Positions 51,713 to 60,342 of a stretch of DNA of 64,000 nucleotides are shown piece after piece (within the stretch, counting starts at the first letter, position 1; each line of letters opens with the position of its first letter). The position numbers and the translations under genes are program-made. Below the pieces are notes generated by a model that saw only the letters and a program-made list of their open reading frames with translations, did no database searches and was not told the origin of the DNA. This stretch comes from Pseudomonas fluorescens (GTDB lineage: Bacteria; Pseudomonadota; Gammaproteobacteria; Pseudomonadales; Pseudomonadaceae): contig NZ_CABVHK010000015.1 of the NCBI RefSeq assembly GCF_902497785.1, positions 72,746 through 136,745 of the forward strand, in the 5' to 3' direction.

Positions 51713-52498
51713 TTAGAAGTGCACCTTCACCAGCAGGCTGGTGGTGCTTTCATGGGTGTCGAGGTTGGCGTTGTTTTCGATGCCGTACTTGTCTTTCCAG
51801 TAGCTGTACTCGACGCCGACATACACCTGTTTCTCCCGCCAACCGAGGGTTTTGCCCAGGTCATATTTGATCTGCGGGTTGAAGTGCAAGTTGGCGTGAT
51901 AGGTGCCGCGCGAGTTCTGGTCGTTGTCCACGACCCAGTCGAGGTAGCCGTCGATCAACAGGCTCGAATTGCCCAGCGGGACGGTGTAGGACCAGGCCGG
52001 TGTGATCTGCCAGACATCATCGCCGGGGCGCGAGCCTTCGGTCTGGCGATAGTAAAAATTCAAAGTGAAAAAGTTGAAGCCCGGAATCGCAAGGTCGAAA
52101 CCGGGACCGATCAGATAAGCCTCGCTGTCGTCTTCGCCATTCTCGTAGGTCATGGCCAGCAACACGTCCTTGATCGGACCGAATTCGAAACGGCGGTCGA
52201 GGATTTTGCCGAAGGAGAGGCGCGGGCTGAATTCACCGTAATAGGCGTGAACGCCTTTGTTGCGGTCTTGCTCGCCGTTGTAGTAGGTGCTGTCGACGAA
52301 CAGGAAGTTGTCGCCGTACTTCCAGCGATCAGCGTGCTCGAAGGTGATCGTCTGCTGAATCGACGGGTTGACCGCGAAATCCTTGCCGTACAAATAGCTC
52401 AGGCTGTTGGTCTGCCACAGCAGTAAATCGCCGGCCATGGCTTGGCTGGCGGCGAGTAGACCACCGCTCAACAGCAGGGTTGTCCGAGTCCGAATCAT
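51713..52498 (-). CDS. Tsx/OmpK-family outer-membrane nucleoside channel, copy B
   Basis: 261 residues from the ATG at 52498; a longer frame would start inside the upstream REP pair. Signal peptide about 1-23 (ending AMAG), then NSLSYLYGKDFAVNPSIQQT, almost colinear with copy A, and terminal VKVHF. It is a tandem duplicate with the same length as copy A. It lies downstream of the urate permease gene and is expected to let purines or nucleosides cross the outer membrane. Confidence 0.9.
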   Translation of the reverse strand: MIRTRTTLLLSGGLLAASQAMAGDLLLWQTNSLSYLYGKDFAVNPSIQQTITFEHADRWKYGDNFLFVDSTYYNGEQDRNKGVHAYYGEFSPRLSFGKILDRRFEFGPIKDVLLAMTYENGEDDSEAYLIGPGFDLAIPGFNFFTLNFYYRQTEGSRPGDDVWQITPAWSYTVPLGNSSLLIDGYLDWVVDNDQNSRGTYHANLHFNPQIKYDLGKTLGWREKQVYVGVEYSYWKDKYGIENNANLDTHESTTSLLVKVHF

Positions 52499-52548
52499 CT
52501 GTTGCTCCCTCTTGTTTTTATTTTTGCGAGGCGCAGGTAACCGTTCTC

Positions 52549-52650
52549 CTGTGGGAGCGAGCCTGCTCGCGATGGTCGCAAGAGCGCCGCGTTTATCCAG
52601 CAAACACGCGTTATCGTTAGCGTCCATCGCGAGCAAGCTCGCTCCCACAG
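52549..52650. repeat. REP pair, family A
   Basis: CTGTGGGAGCGAGCCTGCTC and the inverse, between the two transport genes. Confidence 0.9.
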
Positions 52651-52669
52651 GGTCCGTGGCGTTGGTGAG

Positions 52670-54028
52670 TCAGTGCGGGTGGGCGGTGCAGTTGTTGATC
52701 GCGGCGCGTTCTTTGCCACCCAGGATGTTGAACAGCAGGTTCAGCGCCAGGGCGCTCAACGTTGCCATGGCGATGCCGCTGTGGGTGATCGGGCTCATCC
52801 ACAACGGCAGGTGCGCGAAGAATTCCGGGCGCACCACGGGGATCAGCCCCATGCCGATGCTCACCGCCACCAGCAACTGGTTGCGACGGTCACCGATGTC
52901 GGCTTCCTGGAGAATCTTGATCCCGGTGGCGGCGACCATGCCGAACATCGCAATCGCCGCGCCGCCCAGTACCGCCGGTGGAATCGAGGCGACCAGAAAC
53001 GCCGCTTTCGGCAACAGGCTCAGGACGATCAGCAAACCGCCGGCTACGATGGTCACTGAACGGCAACGCACGCCAGTCATCTGCACCAGGCCGATGTTCT
53101 GCGCGAACGAAGAGTGGGTGAAGGTGTTGAAGAAGCCGGCGAAGAACGACGCGCCGGCATCGCACAGCAGACCGCGCCGCAACATGCGCGGGCAGACTTC
53201 CTGGCCGGTGATCTTGCCCAGTGCGAGGAACATCCCGGTGGATTCGACGAAGATGATCACCACCACCAGGCACATCGACAGAATCGGCGCGAGTTCGAAT
53301 TTCGGCATGCCGAAGTGCAGCGGGGTGACGATCTGTACCCACGGCGCTTGAGCCATACCGCTCAGATCGACCATGCCGATCAACCCGCAAATCACGTAGC
53401 CCAGGCACATGCCGATCAACACCGAAATGTTCACCCAGAAACCGCGCATGAAGCGATGCACCAGCAGGATGGTGCCCAGCACCAGCGCGGCGATGCCCAG
53501 GTAAACGGGTGAACCGAATTGCGTGGCGCCCGCACCGCCGCCGGCCCAGTTGACGGCCACGGGGAACAGCGACAAACCGATCGAAGTGATGACCGTGCCC
53601 GTCACCAGCGGCGGGAAGAAACGCACGACTTTGGACATGAACGGCGCAATGAGCATGCCGAAGAAGCCGGCAGCGATGGTCGCGCCGAAAATGCCTTGCA
53701 GGCCGATGCCCGGCATACCGGCCATGGCGACCATGCTGCCGACGGCCGCGAAACTGGCGCCCATCATCACCGGCATGCGAATGCCCATCGGGCCGATGCC
53801 CAGTGACTGGACGATGGTGGCGATGCCGGCCACGAGCAGGTCGGCGTTGATCAGGAAGGCGATTTCTTCACGACTCAGGCCAGCGGCCTGTCCGATGATC
53901 AGCGGCACCGCGATGGCTCCGCCGTACATCAGCAGTACGTGTTGCAGACCGACCAGGATCAGTTGCAAAAGGGGCAAACGCTGAATGGCGGGTGCGTCGG
54001 GGATGCGCGCTTCGGATAGCTCGGACAT
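52670..54028 (-). CDS. uacT: NCS2-family urate/xanthine permease
   Basis: 452 residues with about 13 hydrophobic segments. NCS2 (UraA/UacT/UapA) signature: QHVLLMYGGAIAVPLIIG at residues 28-45, GASFAAVGSMVAMAG, the FVESTGMFLALGKITG motif with its key Glu, and NIGLVQMTGVRCRSVT near 330. The UacT-like branch carries urate or xanthine with protons. Position inside the urate operon supports urate as substrate; this is inference. Confidence 0.9.
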   Translation of the reverse strand: MSELSEARIPDAPAIQRLPLLQLILVGLQHVLLMYGGAIAVPLIIGQAAGLSREEIAFLINADLLVAGIATIVQSLGIGPMGIRMPVMMGASFAAVGSMVAMAGMPGIGLQGIFGATIAAGFFGMLIAPFMSKVVRFFPPLVTGTVITSIGLSLFPVAVNWAGGGAGATQFGSPVYLGIAALVLGTILLVHRFMRGFWVNISVLIGMCLGYVICGLIGMVDLSGMAQAPWVQIVTPLHFGMPKFELAPILSMCLVVVIIFVESTGMFLALGKITGQEVCPRMLRRGLLCDAGASFFAGFFNTFTHSSFAQNIGLVQMTGVRCRSVTIVAGGLLIVLSLLPKAAFLVASIPPAVLGGAAIAMFGMVAATGIKILQEADIGDRRNQLLVAVSIGMGLIPVVRPEFFAHLPLWMSPITHSGIAMATLSALALNLLFNILGGKERAAINNCTAHPH

Positions 54029-54093
54029 GCAACACCTCGGATCTTTTTTATTCTTGTGATTTTTGTATCAGGGGGAGACCGCAGTGCGGCCAA

Positions 54094-54157
54094 TCGCGGG
54101 CAAGCCCGCTCCCACAGGATTTAGGTGATCCTTGTGGGAGCGAGCTTGCTCGCGATG
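54094..54157. repeat. REP elements, mixed pair
   Basis: A GGCAAGCCCGCTCCCACAGG half and a TGTGGGAGCGAGCTTGCTCG half face away from each other between the permease and puuD. Confidence 0.85.
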
Positions 54158-54167
54158 CTTTTGTTGC

Positions 54168-55460
54168 CTAGTTGGTCGGAGCTCCCTGCACAATCCACGC
54201 GCCAATCAGGTCACGTTCCTGCTGGGTCATCTGGGTGATGTTGCCCAGTGGCATGATCTGGCTGGTGACGGCTTGAGCCTGAATCCGGGCGGCGTTCTGG
54301 CGGATCTGCTCGGGGGTATCGAACATCACACCGCCCGGTGCCGCGCTGAACAGCGGGCTGGTCGGTTTGGCGGAATGGCACACCGAGCAGCGTTCCTGGA
54401 TCACGCTGTGGACCTTGTCGAAACTCGGGCCGGCGTTTGACGCCTGAACCGGTGCTTCGGCAGGTTTCGCAGCGGCAGGTTTGGCACCGCCACCGACAGC
54501 GGTTTCCGGCAGCGGCTGGTACTCGATGGTGCCAGGTGCCTTGGCCACTTCCGGTGCGCTCGGCATTTGCGCCGGGCCGGTAACGTACGCCAGGCAGATC
54601 ATGCCGACGGCTGCCACGGGCAGGGTCCAGGCAAACTTGTGGCTGTCATGACGGGTGTTGAAGTAGTGACGGACCAACACGGCCAGCACCGCGATCCCGG
54701 CCAGGATCAGCCAGTTGTACTGGCTGCCGTAAGTGCTCGGGAAGTGGTTGCTGATCATGATGAACAGCACGGGCAAGGTGAAGTAGTTGTTGTGCCGCGA
54801 ACGCAACAAACCTTTGGCCGGCAGGGCCGGATCCGGCGTGCGGTTCTCGGCAATCGCCGCCACCAGTGCGCGCTGCGCCGGCATGATGATGCGGAACACG
54901 TTGCCGACCATGATGGTGCCGATGATCGCACCGACGTGCAGGTACGCACCGCGACCGCTGAACACTTTGCTGAAGCCGTAAGCGGCGCCGATGATCAGCA
55001 CGAACAGGATGAAACCGAGCAGGGCAGGGCGTTTGCCCAAAGCCGAGTCGCACAGGAAGGAGTAGACGAACCAGCCGACGAACAACGAGGCGATGCCCAG
55101 GGCCACGCCTTCAGGGCCGGTCAGGCCGCTGCCCGGTGCCAGCAGGTACAGCGTCGGGTTGGAGTAGAACACCACGCACAGCAGCGCGATCCCCGACAGC
55201 CAGGTGAAATAGGCTTCCCATTTGAACCAGTGCAGGTTGTCCGGCATGGTCGGCGGGGCCAGTTTGTATTTTTCCAGGTGGTAGATACCGCCGCCGTGGA
55301 TCGCCCACAAATCGCCGGCCAGACCACTTTTCGGGTTGACCCGATTGAGGTTGTTTTCCAGCCAGACGAAATAGAACGACGCGCCGATCCAGGCCACGCC
55401 AGTGATCATGTGAACCCAGCGCACGCTCAGGTTCAGCCATTCAAACAGATGTGCTTCCAC
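54168..55460 (-). CDS. puuD: Urate hydroxylase PuuD
   Basis: 430 residues. The N-terminal part (about 1-270) has eight or so membrane helices (EWLNLSVRWVHMITGVAWIG at the start); after a Pro/Ala linker, the C-terminal cytochrome c domain carries CSVCH (about 369-373) and a later Met ligand candidate in SQIMPLGN. PuuD is a membrane-bound, cytochrome-linked urate oxidase that yields 5-hydroxyisourate. It replaces the soluble cofactor-free uricase. Confidence 0.95.
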   Translation of the reverse strand: MEAHLFEWLNLSVRWVHMITGVAWIGASFYFVWLENNLNRVNPKSGLAGDLWAIHGGGIYHLEKYKLAPPTMPDNLHWFKWEAYFTWLSGIALLCVVFYSNPTLYLLAPGSGLTGPEGVALGIASLFVGWFVYSFLCDSALGKRPALLGFILFVLIIGAAYGFSKVFSGRGAYLHVGAIIGTIMVGNVFRIIMPAQRALVAAIAENRTPDPALPAKGLLRSRHNNYFTLPVLFIMISNHFPSTYGSQYNWLILAGIAVLAVLVRHYFNTRHDSHKFAWTLPVAAVGMICLAYVTGPAQMPSAPEVAKAPGTIEYQPLPETAVGGGAKPAAAKPAEAPVQASNAGPSFDKVHSVIQERCSVCHSAKPTSPLFSAAPGGVMFDTPEQIRQNAARIQAQAVTSQIMPLGNITQMTQQERDLIGAWIVQGAPTN

Positions 55461-55510
55461 AGTCTTTACCTCTCGCCTGTCACTCTGTTGTCGAGTGATC
55501 AGACCTTCTC

Positions 55511-56014
55511 TTATTGGTGGGGGGCAAGGATCAACCGCTCATCCTCTTTGAAAAAATGCTCATCGCAGTTATTGCCTGTGCCACTGCGATCAACCACCAG
55601 GAAGTCATCCCGCTTTTCGATCGTCAGCACCGGATGGTGCCAAACGCCGCGATGGTAATTAATGCCCTGCCTGCCGTTGGAAACGAAGGCGCGGACCAAG
55701 CCTGATACAGGTTCATCGCCAAGTGGCGCGACCACGATCAGAAAGGGGTTGCCGAGCAGCGGAATGAAAGCCTGGCTGCCCAGCGGGTGACGCTCCAGCA
55801 TGCACACGGTCAGCGGCATGTCCTGCGCGTCGGCGCGGAAGATACTGATGATCGCGTTGTCCTCTGGCGTGGCGGTTTGCACCGTCGCCAGTTTGTGAAA
55901 GCGCATGGTCGAACCGTTGTTGATCATGAAGTGATCGCTGCCGTCGGTTTCAATGACGTCACCGAAAGGGGCGAAGGCTTCTTTGGTCAGCGGTTCAATC
56001 GTTAGTGTGCGCAT
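55511..56014 (-). CDS. allA: Ureidoglycolate lyase
   Basis: 167 residues of the AllA cupin-like family: LTKEAFAPFGDVIETDGSDH at the N-terminus and GINYHRGVWHHPVLTI with conserved histidines near residues 124-131. It splits ureidoglycolate to glyoxylate and urea, the last step of this pathway. Same strand as and just upstream of puuD. Confidence 0.95.
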   Translation of the reverse strand: MRTLTIEPLTKEAFAPFGDVIETDGSDHFMINNGSTMRFHKLATVQTATPEDNAIISIFRADAQDMPLTVCMLERHPLGSQAFIPLLGNPFLIVVAPLGDEPVSGLVRAFVSNGRQGINYHRGVWHHPVLTIEKRDDFLVVDRSGTGNNCDEHFFKEDERLILAPHQ

Positions 56015-56061
56015 GCTGGTCTTCTTACCTGGAAATGTATGTTCAGTTCACTGCATACCCC

Positions 56062-56145
56062 GTAGGAGCTGCCGCAGGCTGCGATCTTTTGACCTTGTTT
56101 TTCGAGATCAACATCAAAAGATCGCAGCCTGCGGCAGCTCCTACG
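56062..56145. repeat. REP pair, family B
   Basis: GTAGGAGCTGCCGCAGGCTG and its inverse lie between alc and allA. Confidence 0.9.
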
Positions 56146-56154
56146 GGCTCAGCA

Positions 56155-57150
56155 TTACTTCGCGACCTTGCCGAGAACCCGCAGGCGACTTACACCACCA
56201 TCCGGGAACACGTTCAGGCGGATGTGGGTGATCGGGCCCAGGGCCTTGATCTGCTCGGCGAAGGTGTGTTCGGCGTGCATTTCCAGTTTCTGCGCCGGCA
56301 GCAGTTCGCGCCAGAACAGCGATTGGGTTTCGATCTGGCTGTCGGTGCCGCCCTTCACAAAGGCGCCCTGGATCGAGCACGTATCCGGGTAGTTGCCCTT
56401 GAAGTGCAGGGTGTCGACGATGACTTTTTCGATCTCGCCGGCATGACCCAGTGCGACGATCACCCAATCATTGCCCGGGGTGCGACGACGTGCAGTTTCC
56501 CAGCCGTCGCCCATGTTGATGCCACGGCCCGGGTTGAGGATGTTGCTCATGCGGCCGAAGTGTTCGTCGGAGCAGGCGAGGGCGCGGCCACCGTTCAGGG
56601 CTGCAGCCAGGTCAACCTGCTCGTTGTCGCCGACCGCGGACCAGTCGCGGAACGGAATGCCGTACACACGCAGACGCGCCACGCCGCCATCCGGGTAGAT
56701 GTTGAAACGCAGGTGGCTGAACGACTGCTCGTTGCTGATTTCGTGGTAGTGATGGCTGTTGCCTTGCAGCTCGACGGCCGACAAAACTTCAGTCCACTGA
56801 GTGTTTTCGTCCGGCTCGCCCGACGCGAGGAAACAGGCTTCCAGCGAAGCCGAAGGCGGGAAGTTGCCGGTGAAGAATGAAGTGTCGATGTCCACGCCTT
56901 TGATCGAACCCGCAACGCCCAGACGGATCACCGCGCTGTCGTAGCCTTCGAAGCGCTTGCGGCGCGACTCCCAGCCGTCCATCCACTTGCCGTTGTCATC
57001 GAACACGCCCTCCTTCCATACGGCCGGGGTCGGCTGGAACAGACGGTTGGCGTCGGCAAACCAGTCATCAGTGACCGAGATGATTTTGGTGCCCAGGCGG
57101 GCGTCGGCCAGGTTGACGAACTTCTCGAAAGGTACGGCGTAAGCTTTCAT
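56155..57150 (-). CDS. alc: Allantoicase
   Basis: 331 residues, two tandem allantoicase domains (about 10-165 and 175-331) that end alike: HLRFNIYPDGGVARLRVYG and HIRLNVFPDGGVSRLRVLG. Allantoicase hydrolyses allantoate to ureidoglycolate and urea. It lies between uraD and allA in the cluster. Confidence 0.96.
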   Translation of the reverse strand: MKAYAVPFEKFVNLADARLGTKIISVTDDWFADANRLFQPTPAVWKEGVFDDNGKWMDGWESRRKRFEGYDSAVIRLGVAGSIKGVDIDTSFFTGNFPPSASLEACFLASGEPDENTQWTEVLSAVELQGNSHHYHEISNEQSFSHLRFNIYPDGGVARLRVYGIPFRDWSAVGDNEQVDLAAALNGGRALACSDEHFGRMSNILNPGRGINMGDGWETARRRTPGNDWVIVALGHAGEIEKVIVDTLHFKGNYPDTCSIQGAFVKGGTDSQIETQSLFWRELLPAQKLEMHAEHTFAEQIKALGPITHIRLNVFPDGGVSRLRVLGKVAK

Positions 57151-57239
57151 TCTTCTTGTCTGCCTTTAATAAGTTGGCTTGGGATGCTTGCCAGGCCCTG
57201 GGTGCTATTGGCGTTCGAAAGCACTCGGGCCAGGCTTGC

Positions 57240-57755
57240 TTATAGGGTCAGTAATCGGAACAGGGCGATCTTGTTGATCTCTGCCAGCGCGCATTTGAAT
57301 TCGGTGTCTGCCGAGTTGTGAATGCGCGTTTCGAACGCTGCGAGGATCTGATGCCGGTTGCTGCCTTTTACCGCCATGATGAAGGGAAACTTGAACTTGG
57401 CTTTGTAGGCGTCGTTCAGCTCGGTGAAGCGCTGGAACTCTTCGGCCGTGCATTGGTGAATACCGGCGCCAGCCTGTTCATTCGTGCTGGCTTCGGTCAG
57501 TTGGCCCTGGACGGCGGCTTTGCCGGCCAGGTCCGGGTGAGCGTTGATCAGTGCCAGCTGGCTGGCGTGATCGGCGCTCAACAGGATGTCGCTCATGCGC
57601 TGGTGCAGGGTTTCAATCTGGTCGATCGAAGCGTCCTGGCCCAGGTCGAAGGCCTTTTCGGCCACCCATGGCGAATGTTCGTAGATGTCGGCAAAAGCGG
57701 CGACGAAGGCATCGCGGCTCAGGCTTGAAGGTTTCAGGGTTTGAAAGGTGCTCAT
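57240..57755 (-). CDS. uraD: OHCU decarboxylase
   Basis: 171 residues from the ATG at 57755 (MSTFQTLKPSSLSRDAFVAA), where the stop of puuE overlaps by 4 bp. Family motifs YEHSPWVAEKAF and INAHPDLAGKA with the catalytic His are present. UraD decarboxylates 2-oxo-4-hydroxy-4-carboxy-5-ureidoimidazoline to S-allantoin. Confidence 0.95.
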   Translation of the reverse strand: MSTFQTLKPSSLSRDAFVAAFADIYEHSPWVAEKAFDLGQDASIDQIETLHQRMSDILLSADHASQLALINAHPDLAGKAAVQGQLTEASTNEQAGAGIHQCTAEEFQRFTELNDAYKAKFKFPFIMAVKGSNRHQILAAFETRIHNSADTEFKCALAEINKIALFRLLTL

Positions 57756-58678
57756 TGTGCAGGCCCTTGGTACGGGTGGGTTTGATGCCAGTGGCGAGCG
57801 ATGTCGACGCGACGGCTGAACCACACCTGTTCATGACTTTTAGCGTATTCGATAAAGCGCTTGAGCGAAGCCAGACGCGCCGGACGGCCGATCAAACGGC
57901 AGTGCAGGCCGATCGAGAGCATCTTCGGCGCTTCGGCGCCTTCGGCGTACAGCACGTCAAACGCGTCTTTGAGGTATTCGAAGAAATCGTCGCCCTTGTT
58001 GAAACCCTGAACCTGGGTGAAGCGCATGTCGTTGGTGTCCAGGGTGTACGGGATCACCAAATGCGGCTTGCCGGTCGGGTTGTTCGGTTCCCAGTAGGGC
58101 AGATCGTCGTCGTAGGTATCGCAGTCGTAGAGGAAACCGCCTTCTTCCATCACCAGCCGACGGGTGTTTGGGCCGGTGCGGCCGGTGTACCAGCCCAGCG
58201 GACGTTCACCGGTGATCTCGGTGAGCACACGGATCGCTTCGAGCATGTGCTCGCGTTCCTGCGCTTCGTCCATGTACTGGTAGTCGATCCAGCGGTAGCC
58301 GTGGCTGCAGATCTCGTGGCCGGCATCGACCATGGCGCGGATCACGTCCGGGTGGCGCTGGGCGGCCATGGCCACGGCGAAGATGGTCAGCGGAATGTCG
58401 AACTCCTTGAACAGCTTCAAAATCCGCCAGACGCCGGCACGGCTGCCATACTCGTAAAGCGATTCCATGCTCATGTTGCGCGCGCCTTGCAGCGGCTGCG
58501 CCGAGACCATTTCGGAGAGGAAGGCTTCAGATTCTTTATCGCCGTGCAGGATATTGCGCTCGCCGCCTTCTTCGTAATTGAGCACGAAGGACAACGCGAT
58601 GCGGGCATTGCCCGGCCAGTGGGGGTGAGGAGGGTTACTGCCGTAACCGATCAGGTCGCGTGGGTAGTCAGCGCTCAC
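57752..58678 (-). CDS. puuE: Allantoinase PuuE
   Basis: 308 residues of the polysaccharide-deacetylase fold: RIALSFVLNYEEGGERNILH, YGSRAGVWRILKLFKEF, and the metal-site EICSHGYRWIDYQ with His residues. It is the PuuE-type, metal-independent or unusual allantoinase, not the DAL1-type amidohydrolase. It turns allantoin into allantoate. First gene of the leftward urate operon; a TTGTATACAA palindrome lies 85 bp upstream. Confidence 0.95.
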   Translation of the reverse strand: MSADYPRDLIGYGSNPPHPHWPGNARIALSFVLNYEEGGERNILHGDKESEAFLSEMVSAQPLQGARNMSMESLYEYGSRAGVWRILKLFKEFDIPLTIFAVAMAAQRHPDVIRAMVDAGHEICSHGYRWIDYQYMDEAQEREHMLEAIRVLTEITGERPLGWYTGRTGPNTRRLVMEEGGFLYDCDTYDDDLPYWEPNNPTGKPHLVIPYTLDTNDMRFTQVQGFNKGDDFFEYLKDAFDVLYAEGAEAPKMLSIGLHCRLIGRPARLASLKRFIEYAKSHEQVWFSRRVDIARHWHQTHPYQGPAQ

Positions 58679-58762
58679 TGCAGTCTTCCTTCTTGTTCGT
58701 TAACAGGTTGTGTGGCGTGCCTGGAAGTGGGAAGACAGGCTGGCGTCACAGCGATGGGCTGA

Positions 58763-58772
58763 TTGTATACAA
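58763..58772. promoter_or_regulatory. Purine operator candidate 1
   Basis: TTGTATACAA, a perfect 10-bp palindrome 85 bp before the puuE start codon. The form is typical of GntR (FadR-group) repressor sites. Confidence 0.7.
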
Positions 58773-58956
58773 CTTTATATCAACTTTGTAAGCCTGAATT
58801 TTCGCATTTTTCATCAGCCGTCATCTTAGAGCGCCATTGCAAGAAATCTGCCTGACTGGTCAGCTAATAGATGGAAGGTCCGCTGACCGTATGGTTTGGC
58901 ATCAGATTCAATGGGAATCTTCGAATGACGACACTTGCCGTAAAAATGTCGTTTTT

Positions 58957-58968
58957 ATTGTGTACAAT
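58957..58968. promoter_or_regulatory. Purine operator candidate 2
   Basis: ATTGTGTACAAT differs from a perfect palindrome at one pair and lies 130 bp before the uraH start. It shares the TTGTxTACAA core of the other two sites. Confidence 0.68.
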
Positions 58969-59097
58969 TTTTTGTAAAAGTGTCTTAATCAGTCGCTTGC
59001 CGCAGCTTTTCGTGCTCCGAATCGGTGCGGTCTCCTTTCAACTGACTTCGGGAGGCGCGAGGCCTGACTGCTCCACGCAGGCAGGCGCGCAGAATCA

Positions 59098-59451
59098 ATG
59101 GGACGTTTGACAACACACGTTTTGGACGCTGCACACGGTTGCCCGGGCAGCTCGATCAAGGTCGAGCTGTACCGCGTTGAAGGCTCGCAGCTGGAATTGG
59201 TCGCCAGCGCAATCACCAACAGCGACGGCCGTGTCGACGCACCGCTGCTGCAAGGCGATGACTACCGCAGCGGTGTTTATCAGGTTCAGTTTCATGCGGG
59301 CGACTATTACCGCGCCCGTGGCGTTCAGCTACCGGAACCGGCGTTTCTGGACGTCGTGGTGCTGCGCTTTGGCATCTCTGCGGAACAGGATCACTACCAT
59401 GTGCCACTGCTGATTTCGCCGTACAGCTATTCCACGTACCGGGGCAGCTGA
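59098..59451 (+). CDS. uraH: 5-hydroxyisourate hydrolase
   Basis: 117 residues of the transthyretin-like family: THVLDAAHGCPGSS (first conserved block with His) and the C-terminal signature HYHVPLLISPYSYSTYRGS. It hydrolyses 5-hydroxyisourate to OHCU, between PuuD and UraD. Divergent from puuE. The usual terminal S-T-Y-R-G-S is intact. Confidence 0.97.
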   Translation: MGRLTTHVLDAAHGCPGSSIKVELYRVEGSQLELVASAITNSDGRVDAPLLQGDDYRSGVYQVQFHAGDYYRARGVQLPEPAFLDVVVLRFGISAEQDHYHVPLLISPYSYSTYRGS

Positions 59452-59509
59452 TCCCCCAGCAGCTGCCCCCTCCGAGAAGCGACTGCGCATATAGCTTCTT
59501 TGGTCTTTC

Positions 59510-59536
59510 GCCCGCTCACACTGCGGGCTTTTTTTT
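59510..59536 (+). terminator. Terminator after uraH
   Basis: GCCCGC-tcacact-GCGGGC stem followed by eight T. Confidence 0.9.
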
Positions 59537-59552
59537 GCCCTGTGGAAAGCCA

Positions 59553-59628
59553 AAGATCGCAGCCTGCGGCAGCTCCTACACGGTTTTGGGTCCACCTGTA
59601 GGGGCTGCCGAAGGCTGCGATCTCTTGA
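59553..59628. repeat. REP pair, family B, reversed
   Basis: GCAGCCTGCGGCAGCTCCTA at the left and TGTAGGGGCTGCCGAAGGCT at the right: the two arms face outward, the reverse of most family B pairs. Confidence 0.88.
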
Positions 59629-59636
59629 TCTTGCCG

Positions 59637-60263
59637 TTAGCGGCTCAACAAAGATGCAGCGCCCGCGCCACTGAACAACCCCGCACTCACCCGATTGAAC
59701 CAACTCTGACCCTTGCCACTGCGCAGATACCGCGCCGCACCATGCGCGCCAAGTCCATAAGCCAATTTGCACAGCAGATCCAGCACGGTCCAGGTCGCAA
59801 TCATCACCAGCAGCTGCGGCAGGAACGGCTGTTGCGCGCTCAGGAACTGCGGCAGGAATGCGGCGAAAAACAGAATGTCTTTCGGGTTGCTCGCGCCCAG
59901 CACGAAAGCGCGGCCGAACAGCGCACGAAAGCGCGGCACCGGCGCAGCCTGCGGTACTTCAGCGCCGACCGAGGGTTGACGCGATTGCTGCCAGCTCTGC
60001 CAGGCGAGATAGAACAGGTACAGCGCTCCGACGATTTTCAGCGCGCTGAACAGCTGTTCCGACGCCAGCAACAACGCGCCCAGGCCCAGGGCCGAGGCGC
60101 TCAGCAAGCAGATCGAAGCAACCACGCCGCCGAGAAACGCCGGATAAGAGCGGCGCAAACCGTAATTCAGACTGTTGCTGATCATCAGCAAAGACAGCGG
60201 CCCCGGGATCAGGATCACCACCAGCGCAGCGCCGCTGAACAGCAGCCAGGTTTCCAGACTCAT
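59637..60263 (-). CDS. LysE/RhtB-family amino-acid exporter
   Basis: 208 residues from the ATG at 60263 with GGAGGAAAG upstream. LysE signature VVILIPGPLSLLMISNSLNYG (about 15-35) and further helices AFLGGVVASICLLSAS and LGASNPKDILFFAAFLPQF. Six hydrophobic segments. Exports an amino acid or related compound; substrate unknown. The gene follows the purine permease gene with a hairpin terminator between. Confidence 0.91.
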   Translation of the reverse strand: MSLETWLLFSGAALVVILIPGPLSLLMISNSLNYGLRRSYPAFLGGVVASICLLSASALGLGALLLASEQLFSALKIVGALYLFYLAWQSWQQSRQPSVGAEVPQAAPVPRFRALFGRAFVLGASNPKDILFFAAFLPQFLSAQQPFLPQLLVMIATWTVLDLLCKLAYGLGAHGAARYLRSGKGQSWFNRVSAGLFSGAGAASLLSR

Positions 60264-60285
60264 CACTTTCCTCCATTTGCACAAA

Positions 60286-60309
60286 AGCCTCACCCGACCG
60301 GGTGAGGCT
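60286..60309 (-). terminator. Terminator after the purine permease gene
   Basis: Stem GCCTCACCC / GGGTGAGGC with a short loop and T/A tracts on both sides, 34 bp after the permease stop. Confidence 0.82.
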
Positions 60310-60342
60310 GTTTTGAATCACTGTTTTTAAATCGTAGACGGC

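Larger units (their letters stand above)
58679..59097. other. Divergent control region between puuE and uraH
   Basis: 419 bp without a gene. It carries two palindromes at 58763 and 58957 (listed separately). The stretch between is AT-rich around 58770-58800 and 58935-58985, fitting two divergent promoters. Confidence 0.7.

Noticed and set aside
50553..52498. Tsx-like copies A and B as one broken gene
   Set aside because: Each has its own start, signal peptide and terminal Phe; they are two complete paralogues.
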